Assembly: GCF_964340395.1 (NCBI RefSeq) | Contig: NC_135556.1 | Coordinates: 22,707,723-22,767,722 of the forward strand | Length of the DNA: 60,000 nt | Reading direction: 5' to 3' | From: Glandiceps talaboti | Lineage: Eukaryota; Hemichordata; Enteropneusta; Spengelidae | Shown here: in pieces, positions 32,468-56,294 of the stretch | Numbering within the stretch: position 1 is the first letter of the stretch | How the letters are laid out: each line of letters begins with the position of its first letter | Position numbers and translations under genes: made by a program | The notes under the pieces: generated by a model | What the model was told of the DNA's origin: nothing | Databases searched by the model: none | The model's input: only the letters and a program-made list of their open reading frames with translations

Positions 32468-32550
32468 AAAAAAATACTTTTGGCCTGAACGGCTTCCCAT
32501 ATGCCTCAGTTCTCTCCCATTTTAATCTTTTTTGTCATTACTCATCACAG

Positions 32551-35767
<3,217 letters not shown>

Positions 35768-38700
35768 AAAATGGAATATCATAATGACAGGGATTCAAAT
35801 CGCAATAGCAATATTGACTGAAAACAATTTCTTGTTTGGCGTGATCAGATTTATTTATAGGATAATATTATTATTATTGTTTTATTATTAGCTTAATGTT
35901 TAACTTCTGAGGATTATCAAACCGAATTAAAGTTCAGTCGTGGCCTACTTCGATCAACATACGATTGATGAATGTTTATTCGGTGTGATAGTATGCCAGA
36001 AGTTATGATGGATGGTGAAGTGCCAATATAATTGGTATCTTGGTAATTATAACCGTTACGTGAGAAATGTCTGGGGGATGAGGGATTTGGTAGAACAGTA
36101 ATGGTGTCTTTATTCAGTCAAGTCTATTGGTGCTGGTGTAGATCTTCCAGCTGGTCTCTAATAGTTCATCGTAGAGATGATCATGTAGTTCGATCACCCT
36201 TGTCTGAAATATCTTTCTTTCCTCTCATAAAACCTTCATAGTTCTCTCCCAACATCATATGAAGATTGAACATTTCTCTGATACAATATGGTAAAATCAC
36301 AACTTATTTCCAAAGAGAAAAAAGGGTTTTGCAATTACATAATGATGTATTCGGTTTTAGCGTTTGAGTATACACTCCTATGTGTAGTCATGGTGGGTGA
36401 ATGCATGATTAGAGTGGCCGGCTTGGAGGTTGCAGATTCGAGCCCCATCGCTGCCGTTTGTCTCTGAATGGCTAAACATGTAAAATCCTTGGGCAAGATT
36501 TGAACCATGACTGTGCCTTAGTCAACCCAGCTGTATAATTGCGGACCTGGTAGGATAGAGATTGCAATGTGAATGCTTTAATCCTATGCGCTTATAAAGG
36601 CTGCAATGGATTGTATGCTCCCCCAGGGAGATGAGTAAGTATATAAAGGGCCGTTGTGTCGCTATAGATCCGAGCCAGGGGTGAAGCACACAGATTGTGT
36701 GGGTAAGCGCTGTATAAGAATCAATATTATTATGTGTCTATTAGCTGAAAGTCTCATTGTCGTAATTTACCACTCGCATAACATTTATAAGCTCGAGGCT
36801 AATCAGTCTATCTCCCTTAGCCATAGTGTATACAATCCTAAACCACCAAATTTCAATAGTGCATTCAACTGAGTAGAATAACTAAAAACAACATTGGCAA
36901 CGTTATACAAGACTAAGTACAAGCAGGTGACTCATTTAGATTCAGTCTCCCCCCCCCCCACCTCCGGATATTAATGAACTGGGATGAACTCCCCAATTTC
37001 ATCATAGATAGAACGTCTTGAAATTGAGTGACTAGACTCGATTAGTTTTCTTCTCAAAGACTATTTTCTAGTCTCTCACTCACAATGTTAATGCTCATTT
37101 GTTATTTTTATGCCTATCTGTCTTGTGGGAAATAAATTTCAATTTAATTCAATTCAATTCAATATCATATTTTACATATAGACCGTACCGTAGAATATAG
37201 ATGGATGGTGTGTATAGGTGTATGGTATGTATAGCTTTGTTATGTCGGTAGCACCCTCGTCCAGTTGCTGAGACGAGATTTGACGAGATATCACGGTAAA
37301 GCAGAAGAAGTAGAAGATGAGATACAACAACAAACATTGTTCGTCCTTTGGTAGGTGACGAACGTTAACGCTTGTAATTTATATTGACCTGAGCTGACAG
37401 CTCTTATTTCAGTTTAATCAAAACCTTGATGTAAGTAATTGTGGCACATGTAATTAAATACACATCATAAACCAGTGACCATACTTCCTAACTGTACCGT
37501 GGTAGGGTGATGTTTCGTAATCGACAGAGTTATCAGACGCCCACAGCTCATGTAGACACATCAATTGTCATGCATTTAAACGTGTCTTTCTCCAAATGGT
37601 ATTTAGCTTTATATACTGTTCATATTAGTATAAGGTGTAACTACGATAGGCCCAGATATCAACTAAACTTATCGAATGACAATAGAGCACGTGTAAAGCC
37701 ATCATCTTGAAAGATATTGAATGAATGAAATGTAGTATGATTTGTACAAAGGATTACAATGTGCTGGGAGTGATGCAATGTTACAGTAATGCTGTCAAAG
37801 CCCAATTCACTCTAATTACATTTTTCTGTACAGAATATGTGAAATTATCCTGAATATTGTTGTTCTGAAATGAAAACTCTTGACATGTACTTTATTAGTG
37901 TTGAATATAAGGCTGGTTCCATAAGGCATAGCCAGAAACGGAGGGTAAATTATATTCCTTCTAAACCATTATAAAACAATCATCCGAAATGTGATCATAA
38001 TGTCAAATGTAATACTTAAAAAGTCACTGGTTAATACTAATATTGGACAGATACCTATTTAATTGAAAAATCGATACCAGAGAATTGCAAATTGATTCAT
38101 CAGAAATACAATATCCGACACATGATTGAAAATGACTTGTACGGCCCTGTAATTTATACCATTAAGTATTTTGTCATTTGCCTTGAGACTACTTAAGTTA
38201 ATAAATGACTTTCAGTCCAGTTGTCTAAATTGTTTCCGTAATATAAATGAAAACACAATTCAGAATAACTTCTTGAATCCTGACATGGGGTTGATCAATG
38301 TGTGCGGTAATACAACGCACAACTATAAAGCTCATCATCATCGATTATTTTTTTTCTGACAAGGTACCCAACTTGGCCTGTATGATGCCGACAACAACGT
38401 CCAATAAAAACAACATAAACAAGTTTACTTTTACCTTTGCTATATTTCGTCGTCTGATTGGTTAGATTGTGTCAGTTAGATTACAACTAATTCAAAACAT
38501 TTTTTCTAAGAGAAATATATCTGACCATCACAGAACGATTGAGAAATGATTACTTCTATATTAAGTGTGACACAGCTCTTGTACTGGGCTTGTCGATAAA
38601 TAGACTGCCCTAGAGATTTTTTGTATAGGTGGTACACCATCCTAATGAAGTATTATTCGAATAGAAAGTGTTAGTAAATGATTGTTATTTGAATAGCATG

Positions 38701-39595
38701 TCGTTAGACATCGACAGAGCACAAACCAATGTCTAGCGTATACACACAATCTTAGGGGCGAGATAAATAGTAATGTAGCATTAAAAAACCCGAATTCTTT
38801 TACTTTTAGGGTGGGGTGGGGGTTGGGCCATTTTAATTCTCATCCTACAAAAAAACTACTTTTACTTTTACTTTTAATGAATCCGTTTTATACCCCTAAA
38901 CACAAATATGTCTTTAAGATGTCAATTTTAAGTAATGGAAGAATTTTCACCATAGTAAATGCGTGGCACTAAAATATAATAAAAAGTGTCAAAAATGACT
39001 TTTTTCCTCACCACATACTGGTTTCGATTCCATAGCATAGCACAATACATACTACTACATACTGATTTGAAATTGATTGTGCTGTCTTAAACAATTTTCA
39101 ATTTTGGCCAATTTAGTTGGGGGTGTGGGGGTGTGTGTGAGTCTGAGGCCTAACTAAAAGAATTGTTTTTTATCCTACATTGAAATATTGATTTCGGCCC
39201 CAGGCTTACAGTGATCTAATATGACTTTGCCATATGCCTTTCACGAAATGATGACGCTATGAATCGTGTATGGTTACAATCTCCCCTAGCTTTCTATTTT
39301 TTTCTTGTCATCTACTCTTCAGAAAGTCTTTAATCTTGGAGAAGTCGTCAATGGACTTTGAATAAATATTTTGATTGCCTTCTATCGGCACAGTCTTATA
39401 TAGAAAGATTAACATACAAATCTGGTATACATGGAGAGTTATTACATCCAATCTATTTCCTGTTCATGATAAAATTGCTTGTTCAGTTTATTATCGGAAA
39501 CACAGAATTATGACAAATCGATGAAACCTAGGAACCATTCTCATTCTGTCAGTGATCACTTCGACTGTGACTGCTGCGTATACCGCAATGACAAA
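35768..39595. other. Intergenic region between methyltransferase copy D and the lectin gene
   Basis: No exon recognised. It holds a SINE (36,386-36,733), a short AATTC-type tail at 37,137-37,163 (CAATTTAATTCAATTCAATT) that looks like the end of a retroelement, and a C-run at 36,948-36,960. The remainder is unclassified AT-rich DNA. Confidence 0.5.
36386..36733 (+). mobile_element. tRNA-headed SINE, fuller copy
   Basis: The head GGTGGGTGAATGC...GATTCGAGCCC has tRNA-like A and B boxes. The body includes CCAGCTGTATAATTG and GACCTGGTAGGATAGA, and the tail is AAGCGCTGTATAAGAATCAA followed by ATTATTAT. A second copy is at 42,098-42,413. Confidence 0.75.
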
Positions 39596-47859
<8,264 letters not shown>

Positions 47860-47991
47860 CCAACCTGTCCTGGATGAAAAGGATCCCTGGACTCACGGCC
47901 TCTTAGATTAAATTTTGTTGATATTGTGTCAACGCTCGTTTGATCATGTCTATAAACGAAATGGTCGTGTCAAATGTTAAACTTGTTAATC

Positions 47992-47997
47992 AATAAA
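47992..47997 (+). terminator. Polyadenylation signal AATAAA of the lectin gene
   Basis: AATAAA lies 133 bp after the TAA stop, followed by TGTTTTGTTTGT, a T/GT-rich stretch that fits a downstream element. Confidence 0.6.
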
Positions 47998-48982
47998 ACT
48001 ATATAACATGTTGTTTTGTTTGTCACAAAGATTTGGAGTAATTTATGGAAAATTTGTGTGAACTGCAATCGCGAATACTATCATTGATCCCTAATGACAC
48101 ATTCAAATTGTATCAGTGAAAACACGAGAGCTAATAGTATGGGCAGTACTAGTGTTAAGACTTTAATTCGCTTATAACACAAATACACTTCTCTTTCGAA
48201 GAGACCATCTTCGGGTCATTTGAATTTAGCGAATAACCCATGATTTGAGTGTACATTGCTTCAGATATTAATTTAATATTTACCATGGTTGCACCTGTAT
48301 GTTTGTGTTGTTTTAATGACTGTATAATCACTTCCAAACCTTTTCACAAAGCGCTCATCTCGGGTACTGATAAAAGAAACCGATATGTTATAAAAAGAAC
48401 AATTATGGTTGCTACAGCAACGATATACTCTCGCCTACAGGGAAGCACTATGCACATTTTCAAACAGACCAATATCCCTGATGCCAATATAAAACTTGTA
48501 AAATGATTGACATTGTACATTAACGAACTGACTTGATATTTACTTAACCGCTACTAAATAATTGATTGAACAAAGCTAAAAGGTTCAGCCATGTTCTGAT
48601 TTATTATAAAATGTTTCATTTCTTTAGCAAATGATGTCGTTCATTATTTGATATGATCACAGCTTTGTTTTGATATAAATCAAATAACGAACGCCCACGT
48701 AGAAGAAATGTAATAAAGATCGCTCGCAATTACGACTGAAAGGTCGAAACAGTAAATGTCAATTTACACTCCGGAAAATGTCTTCATTATTCAGGATACA
48801 GCGTAGATGTCTATTAAAGTACACTTCTAGATGACGTTATTTTTTACGTACGATACACCATATAACAGTAAGTGTCCATAGTTCAATAGATTTGTAGTAA
48901 TTTCTCCATGCATTCACAGATCTTCACAGTACATTTTCATTCTCTGCATTCTCTGTCCTTCTTAAGACATTGCAATAAAGGA
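47998..48982. other. Gap between the convergent lectin and GPCR genes
   Basis: No coding sequence recognised. It probably contains the 3' UTR of the GPCR gene on the minus strand. Confidence 0.5.
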
Positions 48983-49942
48983 TCACACATGTTTGTTACA
49001 CAGGTTGTACAACGCTTTCTTAAACTGATTCCGATAAAGTTTGAGTCGGAGTAAGAAAACCATAGAACCCATTGTAGAAAAAATAGTAGGCAACAGGACA
49101 AAAACTTGAGGTAACTTTCGATCAAGAAGTTGAGGATGAAAATATGCTAAATGAGTAGCTGTAATGTATGGCAGCCATGTAAAAGTTTGCCCAATTACCT
49201 TCACGGCAGTCATAATGGATAACTCACGACGTTTCTTGAGAGAAAGCGAAGCCGATTGTGTTTTTGAAATAGTATTGCACGTAAATTTGGGATATTTGTT
49301 TGCTTTCTTTGCAATCCCGAGAACCATTGATGAGAACAGTCCAGAGCTGACCATAACCGGCAAAATGACACCATACCTATTGATTAAGAACGTGTTGTAT
49401 GCCATGAAGATGATGGGTCGGCAGACAAAAATACCCGTAACAGGATACTCATTCAGTCCGAAGGATGGCAATAGCGCCATTGTTAAACTGATCATCCAGC
49501 TTCCAAAGATAAGGCAGGAGTAAAATTGTACAATTACTTCTCTCTGATAAAGAAACGGTCGGCTAAAAAGCATATATGTAGAAGATGTTGCCAGCATCAT
49601 ATTGAAGACAGTTATGTTGTTAGAAAATGTATGAAGCCATGAGGCAAAGACGCAAAACCAGTACGAATCGAGGACAAGCAATGACAAGAACACTGCAGAC
49701 TGTAAAATCATATTGCCGATGCTGAACAAATTACCTACGAAGAAGCTGATGAATATCCGTCCACGTATTGGATTCAAAGTATCTGTTGACGCTACGATTT
49801 TTAGCAGAAATATGAGTAATGCAGCTACTGTCGTACAAACTGTAGAAACAAAGACCATAACAGCAATGTTAGCCATGTCTTCATGAGTCTTGGTTGTGTT
49901 GGTCCAGTTTTGCTGCGACGGAATGTTGGCTTCGTTATCCAT
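48983..49942 (-). CDS. Divergent rhodopsin-like (class A) GPCR, single exon, 319 aa
   Basis: Intronless frame with seven hydrophobic segments (about 25-50, 62-83, 95-126, 137-160, 190-211, 244-268, 279-300). The start is the ATG of MDNEANIPS at 49942, the first ATG in frame. The N-terminus has sequons at N12 and N15. C97 and C174 fit the TM3-ECL2 disulfide, and TFTWLPY in TM6 fits FxxCWxPY. Family residues altered: D2.50 is N71, the DRY motif reads S-T-Y (121-123), and NPxxY reads GSMVF (292-296), followed by an amphipathic helix-8-like tail. It belongs to the large lineage-specific set of orphan class A receptors seen in invertebrates. Ligand unknown. The missing DRY may mean atypical G-protein coupling (inference). 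Convergent with the lectin gene. Confidence 0.85.
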   Translation of the reverse strand: MDNEANIPSQQNWTNTTKTHEDMANIAVMVFVSTVCTTVAALLIFLLKIVASTDTLNPIRGRIFISFFVGNLFSIGNMILQSAVFLSLLVLDSYWFCVFASWLHTFSNNITVFNMMLATSSTYMLFSRPFLYQREVIVQFYSCLIFGSWMISLTMALLPSFGLNEYPVTGIFVCRPIIFMAYNTFLINRYGVILPVMVSSGLFSSMVLGIAKKANKYPKFTCNTISKTQSASLSLKKRRELSIMTAVKVIGQTFTWLPYITATHLAYFHPQLLDRKLPQVFVLLPTIFSTMGSMVFLLRLKLYRNQFKKALYNLCNKHV

Positions 49943-51042
49943 TTCTTCAGTATATTTACAATGCAACTGACTATTTAATCAGTTCCATTTGAAATGGAAA
50001 GTAAACCGTTATTAGCAAGGATCCGGATCCGGTATTGACTTGCTTACATTGTGAGGAAGCTATTTCTCCCCATACAATACGTCACACAATAATATTAAGA
50101 TCTCACGTCACACGTAATATTAAGATCTCAACTCAGCTCAGATATATATCCATTAAGCATTACAGCCATGGAGCTGGTACCACAACAACACAGTAAAGGG
50201 AATGACGCTAATGGTTGAACTGACTACCTGTTTAATACTGATTACGTCACTCGACAATGTGATTTAAATACGTTTTGCATAACTAATCAGGTGCATAAAA
50301 GCAGATTTGCGACATGGCCTTTAAAGTATACTTTGAAATATACTTTATTGCAATCATATTATGAACAATAATTCTTCATATTTATTCTGAAGAAAACAAA
50401 AAGGATAAAGTAAGACTACTAGAAGCAAATTAACCCGTCGGTTATAATTGTTTCAGTATTAAACCATCTTTTCATTGTTAATCTTAGATATTCAATTCAA
50501 TTGGAAAAGTTACTGGCACTCTACTAATTATATTACATCTCTGTAACAACGGCCATAAATTATGCATGTTACATCAAATATTACTTCAGTTGTGCTAATT
50601 GTCATCTCTCCCTTATTATGTATGCTTCTACGCTTGAAGTAACATACATGAAAAATGATGTTGCCTTGGTGTTTCGGTCTTGTGACATAACATTTTGCAC
50701 ACACTCCGACAAATTCAAATGCAAATGAGACAATTATATAGGTACCCTGCATAGGGGCGATGTAGAAGTAGACAAGTTAAAGTGTTGATTAAAACAATTG
50801 ATGTCATTAAAATCATAATTTAAAAGTGGATGTGTAATGTTTACATATGTAACTATGTGAAGACTGTGAACATTTCTCGCTATTTCTGTATCCCTCCTGG
50901 CCTCCCACTAAACCACGATTAGTGCATCTTAATGTACAACCTATCGTTAGGATATTCTCCTCGGCCTGTTGTGCATTCAGTTCACTTTCATAGAAGAGAT
51001 GCTATGATACAGAATAGGAGTGTTCAGCAATAGGTGTAATTT

Positions 51043-51294
51043 AATAGGGAACTTGCAATCCAGACTGAGCATGCTCAGACGCAAAGGACTATGGGATTAT
51101 CTGTGGTTATCGTAATAATTTATCTCGAGCTACCGATAAAATAGACCTTCCACAATGGTCAGGGCGACTATGAATTGATTATTTGTGGTAACAAACAATG
51201 CAACATTATTGTTTACAATGCTAATTCCTTAGTATTTATTATCACATTTGCCATGATGCCACATTCAACATGGCGGGTTTGCAAGTTCCCTATT
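51043..51294. mobile_element. 252-bp MITE with 16-bp perfect terminal inverted repeats
   Basis: Begins AATAGGGAACTTGCAA and ends TTGCAAGTTCCCTATT. The interior (GAGCATGCTCAGACGCAAAGG, GACTATGGGATT) has no coding capacity. I could not define a clear target duplication. Confidence 0.75.
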
Positions 51295-54200
51295 GTTTTA
51301 CAGTTTTATCTGATGGTTACAATAATCGATTTTAGCAGTTCCAGAAGTTAGCTGTTGATAGATATGGATATTTCAATAGCTTATCAATGAAGTCCAAAGA
51401 CAAATAACAGTTTGCAGTGCAATGCATGTATATTTTTTATTTTTCCATATTTTAGTCGTTCACTCCATTGTCATCGTTTAACACTCACAGCTTTAAGGAT
51501 GCAATTTACTTTGGGTTACGTTTTCATTGAATATTCTTAAAGGCAATGTATACATGTCCTTGAAACTAATGTTATTAACTGTGTTAACTGCAATCTTCAT
51601 TAGTACAGTTGGTATTATGTAATACTACAAATAGTTTAATTTTGAAGTCAATTACAGCCACTCTGCAAAGAATGTTTGATTTCATAATTCTTTTCAAAAG
51701 ATGATAATGGTGTGTTGGTGTTCAGTCAATTTGCAAAATTGAAAAGGTGAGCAAATAATTGAAAACATGTAACACTAAACATTGAGACCTGTTCACTAGC
51801 CATACTGTTTTGATAAACAATTTGTCTCCATTAGCTGGTATCACATAATAAAGGGATCATTTGTTAATTTCTTGCTTTAAAAAACAAATGGAATACAAGT
51901 ATCTACCATATATCCACAGTGACTCTCATTAATTTCCAATTACATTATTTGATTACATGTTCAATAAAGACAAGATCAGCCTATTGATTGATTCTCAAAT
52001 GCCTTGCCAGCTGTCCTGCAGGATTTAGTCATAACAAATCTGAATAGACTCCTCCCTAGGCACATGAACACCAAATATAAAAGCATTCCTTCACTGACAA
52101 TGGAGCTAAAAGGTTGAGAGGGACAGTTACAGAAATCCATCTAACCCCGAATCTCTACTCAGCTGTCTCTGACAGCAAAGTTGATAAACAAAACATTAAA
52201 GTTGCCAAATTGCAACCCTTGTATACACTACTATCACCATTGGCGAGTTTGTTGTTGGTAAACAAATCATAGTACAAGATAGTTGTTTATCAAGCTTGAT
52301 TTGTCTGTTGAGGTATCCATAATCCATGTTTACTTTTTGTACTTGGTTCATTGTATCTTTGGTTTGGCTAGTGGTGCCATTTTAATACATAAATGACCTT
52401 ACAAGACCAATTTTGTTGCTACAAATGTTTTATTTTCATACTTGAACAAGTCTAAAATACCCCTACAAGCCAAGTACTACATTGTTTCAACCCATTCATT
52501 TTGTTCAAATCAAAATCCAGTACCAATACTCATATACACACACTTATTCAATAATGATTGCAAATATTTCTAAAAACTGTCATTTTATGAAAACTGCATC
52601 CATTTCGTTTATCTAAAACTTAATTTCAACAAACATCACTTGAACCATAAACATCAAAATATTAATTGAGTAGCATTATTGCACTTTAGTATGTATAATT
52701 GACAACAGTACTTTGATCACATTCAAATTATAGTTCTATAAATGAATTGAAAGTCTGTCAAGTCTTACACTTACTGACTATTGGTAATGAAAGTATACAT
52801 TCTGTGACATTTTTATGTAATACATGTTTCAGAAGTAGCAATACTACCATTTTAAAATTGAGAATGTTTATATTAGAACTGTCATTCAGATGAATCTATT
52901 TTACACTGGGACATAGTGTTGACAGTAATGGATCAATACTACATTCCATTGTGTAATTCTCATCACATCATTATGATATTGTATGCACAATGTTATCAAA
53001 ATTTAATAGAATTGTGCCTATAGCAATCAATCTAATCCTTAGTCTGTTTACAGATGGGAAAGATCACAACAAGATCAATCTCTCATATGATTGCTCAATT
53101 TTGCCAAGTTCATTTCTGTCTGAAAACAGGCTAATTGTTACCATGACAGAGCGAAATCCGACTTACAGTATTACTGGACAAACTGACAATACTATGTAAC
53201 ATTACATCCTGCCCAGGTGCCATGTACAGCACTATGTTATGTATTTACAATTAGCACATGATTTTATGCAAATTACCTAATTTGCATTTCCATGTGTATC
53301 CATAAATATCATGCCATCAGACTTTCACATATAAAGGCACATGTTTGTATTTATCTTTAGCCAAATATCACAGTAATGGCAATGGCAGTTGAGTTGAATA
53401 ACAGTCATTTATAGGAAATTTAACATATCTCTACAGGAGAAAAGGGGACACAATGAAACTTCAGTATAGCTAACTTCAGTGGAAAATGCATCATTTGTGT
53501 GTACCACTATATCAGAATGGCAGTAATGACATCATAATCCTGTGTATTCAAAAAAGAAAAATTCATTCAAAAGATATTCCATTTACTGTATTGTTTTTGC
53601 CAAAAAAAATCTATATTTCAAAACTGACATTAATTTGTCAATTTCACTGGCATTTGTACGACCTCATGGGTGGGTGGATAGGGTACAGATGTCAAGCTTG
53701 TGCTTGTATGGTTAACTTTAGAAGGCTATAGTGAAACACAACTGTTTATAAATTCACATTCAAATCTGCCTTGGTGACAAGACATCAATTATCTCAAATT
53801 GCAATGATTTCATAGTATGATCAAAGTGTTACATTCACAGGCAGTAATTATTAATGAGCACATCATTGTCAAAAGCACTGGACAGAAAATTTCAAAATAG
53901 AAGAAATAAATTGTAGACAGCACCCATGACATTATAGTGTTACTTGGGATATATTTTCTTCCATACAAAAAGGAGAATTTCATCCAAGGACCAAGGACCA
54001 GCCTTTCTTATAAAATATGCCAATTGGTTGTTTTTTTCAAGTGTTACCAAATAAATGTTCATGTATCATGACCAATGGAAATAATGGCCATTGTATAATA
54101 ATTAGAAATATCATAGTTCAAGGGAGATTATACAAAATGTTTTAATAGCTCCAAAGGTTGTATAGAAAGATTAAGAGAGCTTCCATGCAACACACTTAAT

Positions 54201-55790
54201 ATGTGCACTGCTGTGGAATAGATTTTTAGACTTGACAGAAGTTAGCTGTGACCTAGTCTAGCTGCTAGGACTCTTGGGCTATTCTGCTTACTCTAAAAAC
54301 AACAAGAGATCGCTACTGAGGGCGCTAGTTTAAAGACTGCATCCAGACAGAGGTACTCATCACCTTTCAGCTTTATTTGTAAACCCCTGAAGCATAGATC
54401 CAATGTCTTACTACAAAACTAGCTATGGCCAAGATTTCCTAAGTCGTTTACAGGTTCCAATGTGTAGATTTTTATAAAACAGATGTACACTAACTTATGT
54501 ACAAGTTTTTTTTGTTCAGCTATGGAATAACATAATTACAGGAACGGATTGCAAGGTAGTTTAGTTATGTCATACAAAGACAGTCCGTCCTATCAATATG
54601 ATGGACATAAATTTGATGTTATATTTTGACACCCACAATTACTGTCCTCCAACATATAATCCTTTGCCATTGTGCGTGCATCAGCCTCTAACAATTAGAC
54701 CCTTATTAAACACACAAGGAAAAAATTCTGTTTGCAAAAGTCAAATTTAACAACATTATGAAAATCACTGACATTCAACATATTTCAATGCTAGTATTAC
54801 ATTAAAAAAAACATATAATTTAAAAGGGAAAGCAAACAGTAAAAGAAGGTGTTTTGCCCAATGTGTAAGTGTATGAGTGAGTGTGTGTGTGTGTGTGTGT
54901 GTGTGAGTGAGGGGGGGAGGGGAGTGTTTGAAATGACATAATGGTGAACAGGTGGACCGTTTATAAAATTAGATTTGTTTGATACTAGCATAGTTACTGA
55001 TGATGACTGGTCATGGCTTTCTTAAAGTACTGAGATCACAGAAGATCAAAAATTTGCATTAACAACCTAAAAATATCATTTTTATCAAAAGACTAAGTGT
55101 ATTTACCACAAAGGATTTGTCAGACTGGGGCCGAGTACCACTTGATGGATGTTGTTAAGTACTGCTTTGTATCTAATTTTATGTTCAATGGAATACAATT
55201 TTGTAATTAAATACTAACAATTGTTCAATAAATCAATGAATGAATGAATGAATGAATCAACCAATCAATCGATTGATCAATCATCAATCTATCAATTATA
55301 CTGACTCAATTAACCCGTCTAAAGTCATGAGTATTTTTTAAGTTGTATCTACTCATCCATGGCATTCTGAATTCTTTCCTAAAGTTCTACTAAACTCTTT
55401 GGAAGAGTTATAGTGATGCAAGTAGTGAAAATGATTGATGACCTACAAACATAAATCCTAGAGCACAAGAAATTTCTCCATTAATCATCCATCCTTTTCA
55501 CTGAACCATTACAACTAGTGATCTGATCAAAGACTTCATTGTATAATCACAAATGATTATCATGTCACTGGTATATCCTAATTGAAAATAAATTGCTGAC
55601 CACTCAACTTTCTGAATACAAATCATAAGTTTATCAATCCCTTAGTACCATCAAACAGAATCTTGATTTTGTGAATATGTTGAGCGATCAACTTTACAAT
55701 AATCTGTACCTGTAACTGACATAGACAACACTTTAATAATTGCACTTGTAATTAAGTCTACATGACATTATCACCAGAGTGACCTATGCA
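51295..55790. other. Long stretch without recognised genes
   Basis: AT-rich DNA with short frames only and no splice-consistent exon I could support. It includes a (GT)n run at 54,882-54,907 and a (TGAA)n-type tail at 55,225-55,260, preceded by TTCAATGGAATACAATTTTG, that looks like a retroelement 3' end. Part may be 3' UTR of CCDC134 on the minus strand. Confidence 0.45.
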
Positions 55791-56211
55791 GTCAGGAATA
55801 CCTCCTGTTTGGGATAATTATCCTAATTGGGAATGGGAATAAAAACATACAAAGTACTCTCCGTATTTATTCTGATCAGAATAAACAATTTTTCAATTAA
55901 ATTGTTGACATGTACCATTGGTTTATCCCAGTTCGGATAATTGGATAAATGGATACAATTATTTAAAGTAAAATACTCTTCAAAGGCATGTACTGAAAAA
56001 TTACCCGACCAACCTATGTCTGACCTCTGGCTTTTTTGTAGGTCTTTGGGAGTAGAAAGCATGCAAACCTGTTTCTATATGTGTCATGTAACGGTGACAT
56101 GCACTATTGAGTTCAAAATTCATTGATACAAAAAGTAGCCCAATTGGGGATAATTATCCTGATCAGGATAAAAAGAAAGTAACATTTATCCAACTGGGGG
56201 ATATTCCTGAC
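55791..56211. mobile_element. 421-bp TIR element (GTCAGGAATA...TATTCCTGAC)
   Basis: The first 10 bp are the exact inverted repeat of the last 10, and similarity continues inward (CCTCCTGTTTGGGATAA versus TCCCCCAGTTGGATAAA). Internal GGATAATTATCC palindromes occur at both ends. It is 83 bp beyond the CCDC134 stop codon, so it may be transcribed in that gene's 3' UTR. Confidence 0.68.
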
Positions 56212-56294
56212 TGGATGAAGACTTTGATCAGTTTATCACCAAAATTGTAAAAGCTATGTGAGAAAGTTTGTAATGATTCAATATAGCTCACAAT

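Noticed and set aside
36386-36450. A tRNA gene
   Set aside because: The A and B boxes are those of a SINE head. No complete cloverleaf can be formed, and the SINE body follows directly.
49943-49966. Upstream extension of the GPCR (eight extra residues)
   Set aside because: The extended frame begins at TTG. The first ATG in frame is at 49942.
50091-50130. Direct repeat AATATTAAGATCTCA near the GPCR 5' end as a paired regulatory site
   Set aside because: Only two copies of a simple sequence with no known binding motif. It could be chance or a small duplication.
52990-53731. Short frames at 52,990-53,199 and 53,486-53,731 as genes
   Set aside because: No domain, signal peptide or splice-consistent partner exon. 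Length and composition are as expected for chance frames in AT-rich DNA.
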